Shown piece after piece: positions 8,960 to 18,042 of a DNA stretch of 64,000 nt. The notes below the pieces were generated by a model. That model was given only the letters and a program-made list of their open reading frames with translations, searched no databases and was not told the DNA's origin. Within the stretch, counting starts at the first letter, position 1; every line of letters begins with the position of its first letter. Source of the stretch: Mesorhizobium sp. LSJC280B00 (GTDB lineage Bacteria; Pseudomonadota; Alphaproteobacteria; Rhizobiales; Rhizobiaceae); the NCBI RefSeq assembly GCF_000502835.1, contig NZ_AYVL01000018.1, forward strand, positions 239 to 64,238, written 5' to 3'. Position numbers and translations under genes: made by a program.

Positions 8960-9143
8960 CGAGCTTTCAGCGCATGCTTTGCGAAACGAGGCGACGACCT
9001 CTCTTAGGGGACGAGAGAGGTCTACATGACAAAAATTTCATGTCATTGCTCCACACATCCGCTGTTCTTGGGTGACAGAGAGCCTATATGCTGCAGTGCA
9101 GCATGGTTCCACGGGAGCCCGCCTCGAAAGGAATAAAGCCGCC

Positions 9144-9926
9144 TTGACCGCCAGAAAAACCGCCATCGTCACCGGTTCCACCTCGGGCATCGGCCTGGCC
9201 ATTGCCCACGCGCTCGCGGCCGAAGGCTGCAACGTCGTCGTCAATTCCTTTTCCGACACCGCCGACGACCGCGCCATCGCAGACGCGATCGCGAAGCACC
9301 ACAAGGTGAAGACCGCCTATGTCAAAGCCGACATGTCGAAGCCGGCCGAGTGCCGGGCTTTGGTGGCGAAGGCAGCCGAGGCATTCGGCTCGGTCGACAT
9401 CCTGATCAACAATGCCGGCATCCAGCATGTCGCGCCGGTGGAAAGCTTCCCGATCGAGAAGTGGGATGCGATCATCGCCATTAACCTGTCATCGGCCTTC
9501 CACACCATCGCAGCCGCCATCCCGTTGATGAAACAGGCCGGTGGCGGCCGGATCGTCAACGTCGCCTCGGCCCACGGCCTTGTCGCCTCGCCGTTCAAGT
9601 CGGCCTATGTCTCGGCCAAGCATGGCATTATGGGCTTGACCAAGACTGTCGCCCTGGAACTGGCGCGCGACAAGATCACCTGCAATGCCATTTGTCCGGG
9701 CTATGTGTTGACGCCGCTGGTCGAGGCGCAGATCCCCGACCAGATGAAGGCCAACAAGATGGACCGCGAGACGGTGGTCCGTGAGGTAATGCTCGAAAAG
9801 CAACCGACCAAGGAGTTCGTCACCGTCGAGCAGGTTGCGGCGGCCGCGGTGTTCCTATGCTCGGATGCGGCGGCGCAGATCAACGGCGCGCACATCTCTG
9901 TCGATGGCGGCTGGACCGCTCAGTGA
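9144..9926 (+). CDS. bdhA: D-3-hydroxybutyrate dehydrogenase
   Basis: NAD-dependent SDR that oxidises 3-hydroxybutyrate to acetoacetate in PHB breakdown. A TTG start at 9144 preceded by AAAGGAAT gives 260 residues, the usual BdhA length; an in-frame GTG at 9072 would add 24 poorly conserved residues. TGSTSGIG lies at residues 10-17, with NNAG, the catalytic YVSAK and the BdhA-type segment GIQHVAPVESFP. The patatin gene follows after 26 bases, a pairing that suits PHB or lipid turnover. Confidence 0.88.
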   Translation: MTARKTAIVTGSTSGIGLAIAHALAAEGCNVVVNSFSDTADDRAIADAIAKHHKVKTAYVKADMSKPAECRALVAKAAEAFGSVDILINNAGIQHVAPVESFPIEKWDAIIAINLSSAFHTIAAAIPLMKQAGGGRIVNVASAHGLVASPFKSAYVSAKHGIMGLTKTVALELARDKITCNAICPGYVLTPLVEAQIPDQMKANKMDRETVVREVMLEKQPTKEFVTVEQVAAAAVFLCSDAAAQINGAHISVDGGWTAQ

Positions 9927-9952
9927 GGCTTCCAGCGGTCAAGGGCCACGCC

Positions 9953-11083
9953 ATGCCGAAAAATGGCAAGGCGGAAGAGCCAAAGAAGATCAATGTCGCG
10001 CTGCAAGGCGGCGGTTCGCACGGGGCGTTTTCCTGGGGCGTGCTCGATCGGCTGCTCGAGGACGGGCGCCTCGACATAACGGCGGTTTCGGGCACCAGCG
10101 CCGGCGCCATGAATGCCGTGGCGCTGGCCGACGGCTTTGTCCGCGGCGGTGTCGAGGGCGCGCGGCGGAAGCTCGACGATTTCTGGCGTGCGGTGGCGGC
10201 AAAGGGCCGCTTCAGCCCGGTACAGCGCATGCCTTGGGACGTCGCCTGGGGCAATTGGTCGATCGAGAACACGCCCGGCTATTTCCTGTTCGATACGATG
10301 TCTCGGGTATTTTCGCCCTATGTCGCCAATCCGCTCGCCATCAATCCGCTGCGCGACGTGGTCGAACGTGAGATCGATTTCGACAATGTGCGCGCCTGCA
10401 AGTCGATGGAACTGTTCATTTCCGCTACCAATGTCGAGACCGGCCAGTTGCGGGTCTTCTCGGACGGCGAGATCGACCTCGACACGGTGATGGCGTCGGC
10501 CTGCTTGCCGCAATTGTTCCGTGCCGTCGAGATCAAGGGCGTGCCCTATTGGGATGGCGGTTATGGCGGCAACCCGGCACTGTTCCCGTTCTTCAAGACG
10601 GCGGCCACCGAGGACGTGCTTTTGGTGCAGATCAATCCGGTGGTCCGCGAGGGAACGCCGAAGAGCGCCAATGAGATCCAGAACCGCATCGACGAGATCA
10701 CCTTCAATGCCGGGCTGTTGCGCGAATTCCGCTCGATCGCCTTCGTCAAGGAACTGATCGCCGCCGGCCGATTGCCGCACGGCGAATATCGCGACATCCG
10801 CATGCACCGCATCGATGCCGACGAAGCGTTCAAGGATCTGTCGGCATCGTCCAAGGTCAATGCCGAATGGGCGTTCCTTGCCTATCTGCGCGACCTCGGC
10901 CGCACCGCAGCCAGTGATTGGCTGGAAGAAAATTATGACGCCGTCGGCAAGCGGCCGACGATCGATCTGTCCGGCGAACTCGACGACGGCTTGAAGCCGG
11001 TGACCGGGCCGGCGCCGGGCCGGCGGGTCAAGGAATTTCTTGCGGCGCGCAAGCAGCCCGAGGCCGCCCGCCGTCCGGCCTAG
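9953..11083 (+). CDS. Patatin-like phospholipase
   Basis: Serine hydrolase of 376 residues with the patatin catalytic dyad: the oxyanion motif GGGSHGAF near residue 20, nucleophile Ser in GTSAG near residue 48, and the Asp in DGGYGGNP. No signal peptide is evident, so it is probably cytoplasmic. The start at 9953 is the first ATG giving the family N-terminus, just after bdhA. By context it may act on lipids or on PHB-granule material, as patatin-type enzymes do in some bacteria; this is inference. Confidence 0.88.
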   Translation: MPKNGKAEEPKKINVALQGGGSHGAFSWGVLDRLLEDGRLDITAVSGTSAGAMNAVALADGFVRGGVEGARRKLDDFWRAVAAKGRFSPVQRMPWDVAWGNWSIENTPGYFLFDTMSRVFSPYVANPLAINPLRDVVEREIDFDNVRACKSMELFISATNVETGQLRVFSDGEIDLDTVMASACLPQLFRAVEIKGVPYWDGGYGGNPALFPFFKTAATEDVLLVQINPVVREGTPKSANEIQNRIDEITFNAGLLREFRSIAFVKELIAAGRLPHGEYRDIRMHRIDADEAFKDLSASSKVNAEWAFLAYLRDLGRTAASDWLEENYDAVGKRPTIDLSGELDDGLKPVTGPAPGRRVKEFLAARKQPEAARRPA

Positions 11084-11356
11084 CTGCTTCGCAAGCAGAT
11101 GGCATTCGCAATCCGTCAATCATCCTGACACTTGCTGCCATACCGCTGTTTTGGCGATCAACAGCCGATGCTGCAGCCGCATCTTTGCGGACAAAGCAAC
11201 AACCCATCAACTTTTCTGACTATATTGCGCTGCAACTTTGAGGTAGAAGCGCGCTTCGCCGATCACGGCAATTTGAATACGGCCTCGCGCGCACCCATAT
11301 CGGCGACGCGCCCCAAGTAGAAGATGCGGCCTGGCCGAACCCCGCGCACTGGAAAA

Positions 11357-12574
11357 ATGACGATGCCGAAATTCAGGTTTCACAAGCTTGCAGCCATTGT
11401 TGTGCTCATCGGGTTCGCCGGCTGGATGGCGACAGGCGAGTTCTCGTCCGTCGGCAGCGCGTCCGCCGACAACAAGCCCAAGGCAGGAGAGGTCGAGCAG
11501 CCCAAGGCAGCCGACGCAGGCAAGCCCCAAGCTGGCGAACAGGGGGCTGCCAAACCGGGGACTGCCGAGGCGGAACAGCCCAAGGCGCCGTTGCGCACGG
11601 TCGCGGTCATAACCCCGCCGCGGCGCACCTATGCACGCGCTATCCGCATTTCCGGACTGACCGAAGCCGACAAGCGCGCCGTCCTGGCGACACGCGTCGC
11701 CGGCGTCATCGACAAGCTGCCGGTCAAGCAGGGCCAGCACGTCAAGACCGGCGACCTGATCCTGATGCTTGCCGCCGAGGAAAAAATCTCGGCGGTCGAC
11801 AACGCCAAGCAGCTTGTCGTGCAACGTGAGGCAGAGCTGGCAGCTGCCCTGCGGCTGATGAAAACCGGCAATCTGCCCAAGTTGCAGCTCGATACAACCC
11901 GCTCCAACCTGACGCTGGCCAAGTCGCAACTGGACGCAGCGCAAGCCGAGCTCGACCGCAACGAGGTGAAGGCGCCCTTCGACGGCGTCATCGACCGGGT
12001 GCCGGTGGAGCTTGGCAGTTCCGTGATGCAGGGCGGCGAGGTGGCGACCATTCTCAAGCTCGATCCGGTGATCGCACGCGGCGAAGTCAGCGAACGCGAT
12101 CTCGGCTATCTGAAGATCGGTGACGAAGCCAATGTGCGCCTGGTCAGTGGCCAGACCGTCAAGGGTACGGTGCGCTACATCAGCCGGGATGCATCTTCGG
12201 CAACCCGTACCTTTCGGGTTGAAGTCGCTATCCCCAATGCCGATGGGTCCGTACCGGCCGGCATGACGGCAGAAATCGCGCTCAGCGCCCAGCCGACCGA
12301 CGCCGTGATGCTGCCGCGCTCGGTGGTGACGCTCGGCGACAAGGGCGACCTCGGCATCCGCGCCGTCGACAAGGATGACAAGGTCGTGTTCTTCCCGATC
12401 GATCTGGTCGACGACACGCCAACCGGCCTGGTGCTCGGCGGCATTGCGGCCGACGCCCGCATCATCGTCGCCGGCCAGGAGCTGGTGAAGGAAGGCGAGG
12501 TGGTCAAGCCGGTCGCAGCCGACCAGGCGACCATCCAAAAGCTGTTGGGCGAAGCGACGGCCGGGACGCAGTAA
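11357..12574 (+). CDS. RND efflux periplasmic adaptor (membrane fusion protein)
   Basis: HlyD/AcrA-type adaptor of 405 residues linking an inner-membrane RND pump to an outer-membrane channel. An N-terminal membrane anchor (about residues 8-28) is followed by an Ala/Lys/Glu-rich linker, a lipoyl half-motif pair (VAGVIDKLPVKQGQHVKTGDLI and KAPFDGVIDRV), a short helical hairpin and a beta-barrel domain. The RND permease starts two bases after its stop. No outer-membrane factor gene is nearby. Confidence 0.9.
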   Translation: MTMPKFRFHKLAAIVVLIGFAGWMATGEFSSVGSASADNKPKAGEVEQPKAADAGKPQAGEQGAAKPGTAEAEQPKAPLRTVAVITPPRRTYARAIRISGLTEADKRAVLATRVAGVIDKLPVKQGQHVKTGDLILMLAAEEKISAVDNAKQLVVQREAELAAALRLMKTGNLPKLQLDTTRSNLTLAKSQLDAAQAELDRNEVKAPFDGVIDRVPVELGSSVMQGGEVATILKLDPVIARGEVSERDLGYLKIGDEANVRLVSGQTVKGTVRYISRDASSATRTFRVEVAIPNADGSVPAGMTAEIALSAQPTDAVMLPRSVVTLGDKGDLGIRAVDKDDKVVFFPIDLVDDTPTGLVLGGIAADARIIVAGQELVKEGEVVKPVAADQATIQKLLGEATAGTQ

Positions 12575-12576
12575 TC

Positions 12577-15500
12577 ATGGACATCGTCAAACTTGCTATC
12601 AGCAATGCCCGGCTGACCATTGCGGTCCTGGTCTTTCTCATCCTTGCCGGTGCGGTCGCCTACCAGTCGACGCCGAAGGAAGCGGAACCGGACGTTCCGA
12701 TTCCGATGATGTATGTCAGCCTGATCTACCAGGGCATCTCGCCGGAAGACTCCGAGCGCCTCCTGCTGCGGCCGATGGAAGCCAAGCTGAAGAGCCTGAA
12801 AGGCCTCAAGGAGATGCGCTCGGCCGCCTTCCAGGGCGGCGGTTATGTGCTGGTCGAATTCCAGCCACAGACGGATCTCGCCACCGCGCTGCAGGACACA
12901 CGCAGCAAGGTGCAGGACGGCAAGGCCGACCTGCCGCAAGCGGCTGAGGAGCCCGTGGTCTCCGAGGTCAATATCTCCGAGTTCCCCGTCCTGGTCGTGA
13001 CGCTGTCGGGCGAGGTGCCCGAGCGCGTGCTGACGGCGGCGGCGCGCGAGCTGCGCGACCGCATCGAGGAAGTGCCTGGCGTGCTCGAGGGCTCGCTGCA
13101 GGGTGCGCGCGACGACCTCGTCGAAGTGGTCATCGATCCGATGAAGCTGTCTTCCTACGGGCTGCAGCTCGACCAGTTGATCGGTGCGGTCGGCGCTTCC
13201 AACAGTCTTGTCGCCGCCGGCAACATCGAAGGATCCGAGGGCAAATACGCGGTCAAGGTGCCCTCGCTTATCGAGACACCGGAGGATGTGGCGGCGCTTC
13301 CGGTCGTCGCCGGCCCCAATGCGGTGGTGCAGGCCAAGGACATTGCCACCATCCGCTCCACATTCAAGGACGCCGAGACGGTCACCCGCCTCGACGGCAA
13401 GCCGGCGATCGCCATCGAGGTGAAGAAGCGCATCGGCTCCAACCTGATCGATACGATTGGCAAGGTCAGGGAGGTGTCCGACGCCTTCATCAAGACGATG
13501 CCGGAGGGCATGCACGTCACCTACACGCAAGACAAGTCCGTCTTCGTGAACCAGTTGCTCGGCGACCTGCAGAACCACGTGATGATCGCCGTCATCCTGG
13601 TGTTCATCGTCATTCTCTACGCGCTGTCTGGCCGTGCCTCGCTGCTGATCGGATTGGCCATCCCCTCGTCCTTCCTGATCGGCATCCTGTTGCTGGCAAT
13701 GATGGGCTACACGATCAACATGATCGTGCTGTTCAGCCTCATCCTGGCGGTCGGCATGCTGGTCGACGACGCCATCATCGTCACCGAATTCGCCGAGCGA
13801 CGCATGAGCGAGGGCATGCCGAAGGAGCAAGCGTTCGCGCTTGCCGCCAAGCGCATGGCCGGCCCGGTCATCGCGGCGACGATGACGCGCATTGCCGCCT
13901 TCTCGCCGCTGTTGTTCTGGCCGGGCATTATCGGCGACTTCATGAAATACATGCCGATCACGCTGATCGTGACGCTCTCGGCCTCGATGCTCTATGCGCT
14001 GGTCTTCGCGCCGACGCTGGGCGCGATATTTGCCAAGGCGCCGGCCCATCACCCCGACGACAATCGCGACGGCTGGTACATGGCCGTGGTCAAGCAGGCG
14101 GTGCATTATCCCATCACCGTGCTTGTCCTCACTGTGGCGCTGTTGTTCGGCGTCGGCTACGCCTATTCGAAATTCGGCGCCGGCGTCGAATTCTTCCCGA
14201 ATGTCGAGCCTGACTACGGCCTGCTCTATGTCCACGCCCGCGGCAATCTTTCGCTTGCCGAAATGGACGCGGCCACCAAGACCGCGGAAAATCGGCTGCT
14301 CGGTTGGCCGGGCGTGAAGTCTGTCTATACCCGTGTCGGCAAGACGCAGGGCGGCGGCCAGGATGTTCCGGAAGACGTGGTTGGCGTGATCCAGTACGAA
14401 TTCGTCGACTGGCGCGAGCGTAAATCGGCGAACTCAATCCTGGACGAACTGCGCGGCGTGATGGCTGGCATTCCCGGTGTCGACGTCGAGGTTCGCGTGC
14501 CGGAAGCCGGCCCGCCTACAGGCAAGCCGATCCAGATCAGGCTTTCGGCCGTAGATCCGAAGGGCCTTGACGACAAGGCCCGCGCGGTCGCCGCGCGCAT
14601 TGCCAAGGTGCCCGGCGTCATCGATATTTCCGACGGTCTGGCGCCGCCCGGCGTTGACTGGGCGCTCGAGGTCGATCGCGCCAAGGCGGCGCAGTACGGC
14701 ATCAGCCCAACCGCGGTCGGGACGGTCGTGCAACTGGTGACCAACGGGCTGAAGCTCAGCGAATACCGGCCCGCCGGCGCCGACGATGCAGTCGACATCA
14801 GGCTGCGCCTGCCCGAGGATCGGCGCACGCTGTCAACGCTCGACGAACTGCGGGTGCAGACCGCGCAAGGCTCGGTGCCGATCTCGAACTTCGTCGTGCG
14901 CAAGCCGGAGCCGACGGTCGGTATCCTCAACCGCATCGACGGCGCGCGAACTGTGGTCGTCCAGGCCAACGTCGCTGCCGGCGCCCAGGTGGCAGCCGTC
15001 CAGCAGGAGGTCACCAAAGCTGTCGCCGACATGAACCTCGGCAGCGGCATTCGCTGGAAGCTTGCCGGCTCGAATGAGGACAGCGCGGAGGCCGGCGCCT
15101 TCCTCAGCAAAGCCTTCGGTGCGGCGATCTTCCTGATTTTCATCGTGCTTCTGGCGCAGTTCAACAAGTTCACCAGCGTCTGGCTGGTGCTGTCCTGCGT
15201 GGTCATGGCGACGATCGGCGTGTTCCTCGGGCTGCTGCTGACGGGAGAGGCATTCGGCATCGTCATGTCGGGCATCGGTGTCATCGCGCTGGCCGGGGTG
15301 GTGGTGAACAACAACATCGTGCTGATCGACACCTATGACCGGTTGCGCGAAGAGGGCTGGGACAAATACGAAGCCGTGCTGCAGACCTGCCGCGAGCGTG
15401 CCCGCCCGGTGGTGCTGACGGCGGTATCGGCGATCCTCGGCGTGCTGCCGATCGCCTTCGGCCTCGGCCTCGAAATCTTCCATCACGAGACGACGATCAA

Positions 15501-15753
15501 CGCGCCGTCGACGCAATGGTGGATTTCGCTGTCTTCGGCGATCGTCTTCGGGCTGTCCTTCGCCACCGTGCTGACGCTGGTGGTGACGCCGTCGATGCTG
15601 ATGGTGTTCACTCGCGCCAAGGTCAAACCCGGTGCGCGTCGTGGCTGGTTCAGTCGCCTGTTGGGGCGTCGAAAGGCCGAAATCCCGTCGAAAGGCCTGG
15701 ACGCCGATCTGGGCGCCGAACCGGCGATCGCCTTCCCGAAGGCCGCCGAATAG
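12577..15753 (+). CDS. RND efflux transporter permease
   Basis: Proton-driven inner-membrane exporter of 1058 residues, the normal RND length. It has a transmembrane helix at the N-terminus, two large periplasmic loops and two helix bundles. The proton-relay Asp pair is in GMLVDDAIIVTE, and the matching second-half segment is GVVVNNNIVLIDTYDR. It is co-transcribed with the adaptor and followed by a hairpin terminator. Substrate is unknown. A 686-codon antisense open frame inside it is a coding shadow. Confidence 0.93.
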   Translation: MDIVKLAISNARLTIAVLVFLILAGAVAYQSTPKEAEPDVPIPMMYVSLIYQGISPEDSERLLLRPMEAKLKSLKGLKEMRSAAFQGGGYVLVEFQPQTDLATALQDTRSKVQDGKADLPQAAEEPVVSEVNISEFPVLVVTLSGEVPERVLTAAARELRDRIEEVPGVLEGSLQGARDDLVEVVIDPMKLSSYGLQLDQLIGAVGASNSLVAAGNIEGSEGKYAVKVPSLIETPEDVAALPVVAGPNAVVQAKDIATIRSTFKDAETVTRLDGKPAIAIEVKKRIGSNLIDTIGKVREVSDAFIKTMPEGMHVTYTQDKSVFVNQLLGDLQNHVMIAVILVFIVILYALSGRASLLIGLAIPSSFLIGILLLAMMGYTINMIVLFSLILAVGMLVDDAIIVTEFAERRMSEGMPKEQAFALAAKRMAGPVIAATMTRIAAFSPLLFWPGIIGDFMKYMPITLIVTLSASMLYALVFAPTLGAIFAKAPAHHPDDNRDGWYMAVVKQAVHYPITVLVLTVALLFGVGYAYSKFGAGVEFFPNVEPDYGLLYVHARGNLSLAEMDAATKTAENRLLGWPGVKSVYTRVGKTQGGGQDVPEDVVGVIQYEFVDWRERKSANSILDELRGVMAGIPGVDVEVRVPEAGPPTGKPIQIRLSAVDPKGLDDKARAVAARIAKVPGVIDISDGLAPPGVDWALEVDRAKAAQYGISPTAVGTVVQLVTNGLKLSEYRPAGADDAVDIRLRLPEDRRTLSTLDELRVQTAQGSVPISNFVVRKPEPTVGILNRIDGARTVVVQANVAAGAQVAAVQQEVTKAVADMNLGSGIRWKLAGSNEDSAEAGAFLSKAFGAAIFLIFIVLLAQFNKFTSVWLVLSCVVMATIGVFLGLLLTGEAFGIVMSGIGVIALAGVVVNNNIVLIDTYDRLREEGWDKYEAVLQTCRERARPVVLTAVSAILGVLPIAFGLGLEIFHHETTINAPSTQWWISLSSAIVFGLSFATVLTLVVTPSMLMVFTRAKVKPGARRGWFSRLLGRRKAEIPSKGLDADLGAEPAIAFPKAAE

Positions 15754-15780
15754 AGTCCGGATCGCCGTCCTGATCAAGCA

Positions 15781-15809
15781 AAGGCCGCCCGGGAACAATG
15801 GGCGGCCTT
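15781..15809 (+). terminator. Terminator after the RND operon
   Basis: Ten-base perfect arms (AAGGCCGCCC and GGGCGGCCTT) with a nine-base loop, 28 bases past the permease stop. The tail is short of T, so the call rests on the stem. Confidence 0.65.
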
Positions 15810-15852
15810 CTGCATTGTTCCGTCATTGCAACCTCAAAGCGAGGATTTTCTG

Positions 15853-16011
15853 ATGACGATCAGCACCATTCTCATCATTATCCTTATTCTTATTCTGATC
15901 GGCGCGGTTCCGGCGTGGCCGCATTCCCGGTCCTGGGGTTACGGACCATCCGGCATCGTCGGCGTCATTCTGATCGTTGTCCTGGTGCTGCTGTTGATGG
16001 GCCGGATCTGA
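15853..16011 (+). CDS. DUF3309 small membrane protein
   Basis: A 52-residue protein with two hydrophobic segments (about residues 3-19 and 34-50) flanking the polar PAWPHSRSWGYGPSG typical of DUF3309. GAGGA precedes the ATG at 15853; the upstream in-frame codons lack a good ribosome site. Function of the family is not known. It sits alone between two terminators, so it is probably its own transcription unit. Confidence 0.85.
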   Translation: MTISTILIIILILILIGAVPAWPHSRSWGYGPSGIVGVILIVVLVLLLMGRI

Positions 16012-16035
16012 CCGCAATCATTGGTCGTGACAAGC

Positions 16036-16068
16036 GGCGGATGACCATCTGGCCATCCGCCTTTTTTT
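16036..16068 (+). terminator. Rho-independent terminator of the DUF3309 gene
   Basis: Stem GGCGGATG/CATCCGCC directly followed by seven T residues. Confidence 0.9.
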
Positions 16069-16077
16069 GGTTTGTTG

Positions 16078-17037
16078 TTAGGCAACTTTTTGCGTCGTCT
16101 TGAGCGTGGCGATGCCGATATCCTCGAGCGCTTCCGACACTGCATTTTCCAGCGGCGTGTGCGGGATCGTACCGATAACGCTTTCCAGCCTGCCTGAAAC
16201 CAGCCGGTGCGGCTCGAAGCGGAGATAGGACATCGAAACGATCTCGCGCCACATCGCCACGAACGGGCCGCCGGCACGCAGCACCCACCACGGCATCGAC
16301 GTCAGTTTCAGCGTGCGTCCGAGCGCCTTCTCCGCGGCCGCCTTGATGTCCAGATCGGTCACCGCATGGCCAGGAAAGTTCAGCGCCTCGTAGGAGCCGA
16401 GCTTGTCGAGATTGTCAGCCAGCCCGACGAAGGCCTTGGCCAGGTCGGGCAGATAGGCCCATTCATGCACGAGATCGACCGGCCCTGGGGCGGTATAGAC
16501 ACCCTTGGTTATCTTGGCGGCAACAACCAGATCGAACCACGATCCGCTGCCGCTGCCGCCGAAGAAATCACCAGCGCGCAGCAGGATCGTGCGCACCCGA
16601 CCCGCATCGGCCTCGCGGCGAAACAGATCTTCCATGGCGACGCGGATGCGGCCCTTTTCCGTTGTCGGGCGAAACGGCGTGTCTTCGGCGATCACCGCCG
16701 GCATCGGCGAGCCGTAATTGTAGACGGTGCCCGGGAAGAGATGCAGCGCGCCGTTCGCCCGGCAGGCAGCCATCACATTCTCGGCCATCGGCAGGCATTT
16801 GCTCCAGTCGGTGTAGAGCGGGTTGAGGCCGTTGAAAATGATATCGACGCCTTCGGTCGCGCGGATCAGCGCAGCACGGTCGAGCGCGTCGCCGGCGATC
16901 GCCGTGGCGCCTTTGAGCTCGGCCGGCACCTTGCCGCTGCGGGTGATGGCACGGACATCGTAGCCGGCATCGAGGAAGGCCTTGGCGACCGTGCGGCCGA
17001 GGCGGCCATTGGCGCCGAGAATTGCGATCGTGGTCAT
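16078..17037 (-). CDS. NAD(P)-dependent epimerase/dehydratase family protein
   Basis: Extended/atypical SDR of 319 residues with the nucleotide-binding GANGRLG near the N-terminus and an NmrA/epimerase-like body (GTVYNYGSPMP). A long frame continues upstream to 17934 but overlaps the divergent LysR gene; the ATG at 17037 restores the normal Rossmann N-terminus. It is likely controlled by the divergent LysR regulator 93 bases away. Substrate unknown. Confidence 0.82.
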   Translation of the reverse strand: MTTIAILGANGRLGRTVAKAFLDAGYDVRAITRSGKVPAELKGATAIAGDALDRAALIRATEGVDIIFNGLNPLYTDWSKCLPMAENVMAACRANGALHLFPGTVYNYGSPMPAVIAEDTPFRPTTEKGRIRVAMEDLFRREADAGRVRTILLRAGDFFGGSGSGSWFDLVVAAKITKGVYTAPGPVDLVHEWAYLPDLAKAFVGLADNLDKLGSYEALNFPGHAVTDLDIKAAAEKALGRTLKLTSMPWWVLRAGGPFVAMWREIVSMSYLRFEPHRLVSGRLESVIGTIPHTPLENAVSEALEDIGIATLKTTQKVA

Positions 17038-17118
17038 TGTTCGTCTCCGTGTTGCGTTACGACCCCAATATTGTCTCTTCGCAAACGAATGAAAATTGAC
17101 TACGATTGGCGATATGAT

Positions 17119-17132
17119 ATTCAATTTTGAAT
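17119..17132. promoter_or_regulatory. Palindrome overlapping the lysR start codon
   Basis: ATTCAA-TT-TTGAAT, six-base perfect arms, ending on the ATG of the LysR gene in the epimerase/LysR intergenic gap. Possible autoregulatory operator; not a classical T-N11-A match. Confidence 0.35.
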
Positions 17133-18042
17133 GGATATTGACTGGAACCTGATCAAGAGTTTCGTCACCGTGGCGGAGACCGGCAGCCTGTCGGCCGCCG
17201 CGCGAAAACTTGCCGCGAGCCAGCCGACGCTCGGCCGCCACATCACCGAGCTGGAACAGGCGCTCGGTGTCACGCTCTTCCGGCGCGGGCGGCGTGGCTA
17301 CGCGCTCACGGAAGCGGGCAACACGCTCTTTGAACGGGGCCGCGCGGTGAGCGAGCAGGCGAGCGCCTTTTCGCTGCTGGCGCTGGGATCGGTCGAGGCG
17401 ATAGAGGGTACGGTGCGCATTGCCGCCAGCGAAGTGGTGGCGGCCTATGTGCTGCCGGAAATCACAGCGAGGCTTGGGTTCGAGGAGCCGGGCATCGAAG
17501 TCGAGATCGTCGCCTCGAACCAGGTCGAGAATCTGCTGCGTCGCGACGCCGATATCGCCATCCGCATGGTCAAGCCGGCGCAGAATGAACTGGTCGCGCG
17601 CAAGGTGACCGACATTCCGCTCCGCGCCTGCGCGGCAAAATCCTACCTCGACCGGCGTGGCCGTCCGCGCGAGGCCCGCGATCTTGCCGGCCATGATCTG
17701 GTCGGCTTCGACCGCAGCGATGAAATCATTCGCGGCTTCGCCCAGTTCGGCGTCGCGCTCGCCCGCAATGCCTTCCGCTTCAGGACCGATAATCAGATCG
17801 TGCTGTGGGAAGCGGTGCGGGCGGGAAACGGCATCGGCTTTGGCCAGGAGCCGCTCGCCGACCGTGATCCGCTGGTCGAGACAGTGCTGCCGGGTCTCCC
17901 GCTGCCGACGCTGCCGGTGTGGCTGGCCATGCACCGCGACGTGCGTACCAGCGTCCGCATCCGCCGCGTCGCGGATTTCCTCTACGAAGAGTTCAAGCGC
18001 TATTCAGCCGGTGCAGGCTCGGCAGCGAATTCGGCGCGGTGA
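17131..18042 (+). CDS. LysR-family transcriptional regulator
   Basis: Regulator of 303 residues with the LysR winged helix at residues 1-60 (SLSAAARKLAASQPTLGRHITELEQALGVTLFRR) and a periplasmic-binding-type effector domain. A TGA lies immediately before the ATG and no Shine-Dalgarno sequence is seen, so translation may be leaderless or weak. It is divergent from the epimerase gene, its likely target. Its 3' end overlaps the convergent MFS gene by 43 bases. Confidence 0.9.
   Translation: MDIDWNLIKSFVTVAETGSLSAAARKLAASQPTLGRHITELEQALGVTLFRRGRRGYALTEAGNTLFERGRAVSEQASAFSLLALGSVEAIEGTVRIAASEVVAAYVLPEITARLGFEEPGIEVEIVASNQVENLLRRDADIAIRMVKPAQNELVARKVTDIPLRACAAKSYLDRRGRPREARDLAGHDLVGFDRSDEIIRGFAQFGVALARNAFRFRTDNQIVLWEAVRAGNGIGFGQEPLADRDPLVETVLPGLPLPTLPVWLAMHRDVRTSVRIRRVADFLYEEFKRYSAGAGSAANSAR

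Noticed and set aside
12175..14235. 686-codon open frame antisense to the RND permease
   Set aside because: Codon use and composition are those of an antisense shadow in GC-rich coding DNA, and the sense frame encodes an unmistakable RND pump.
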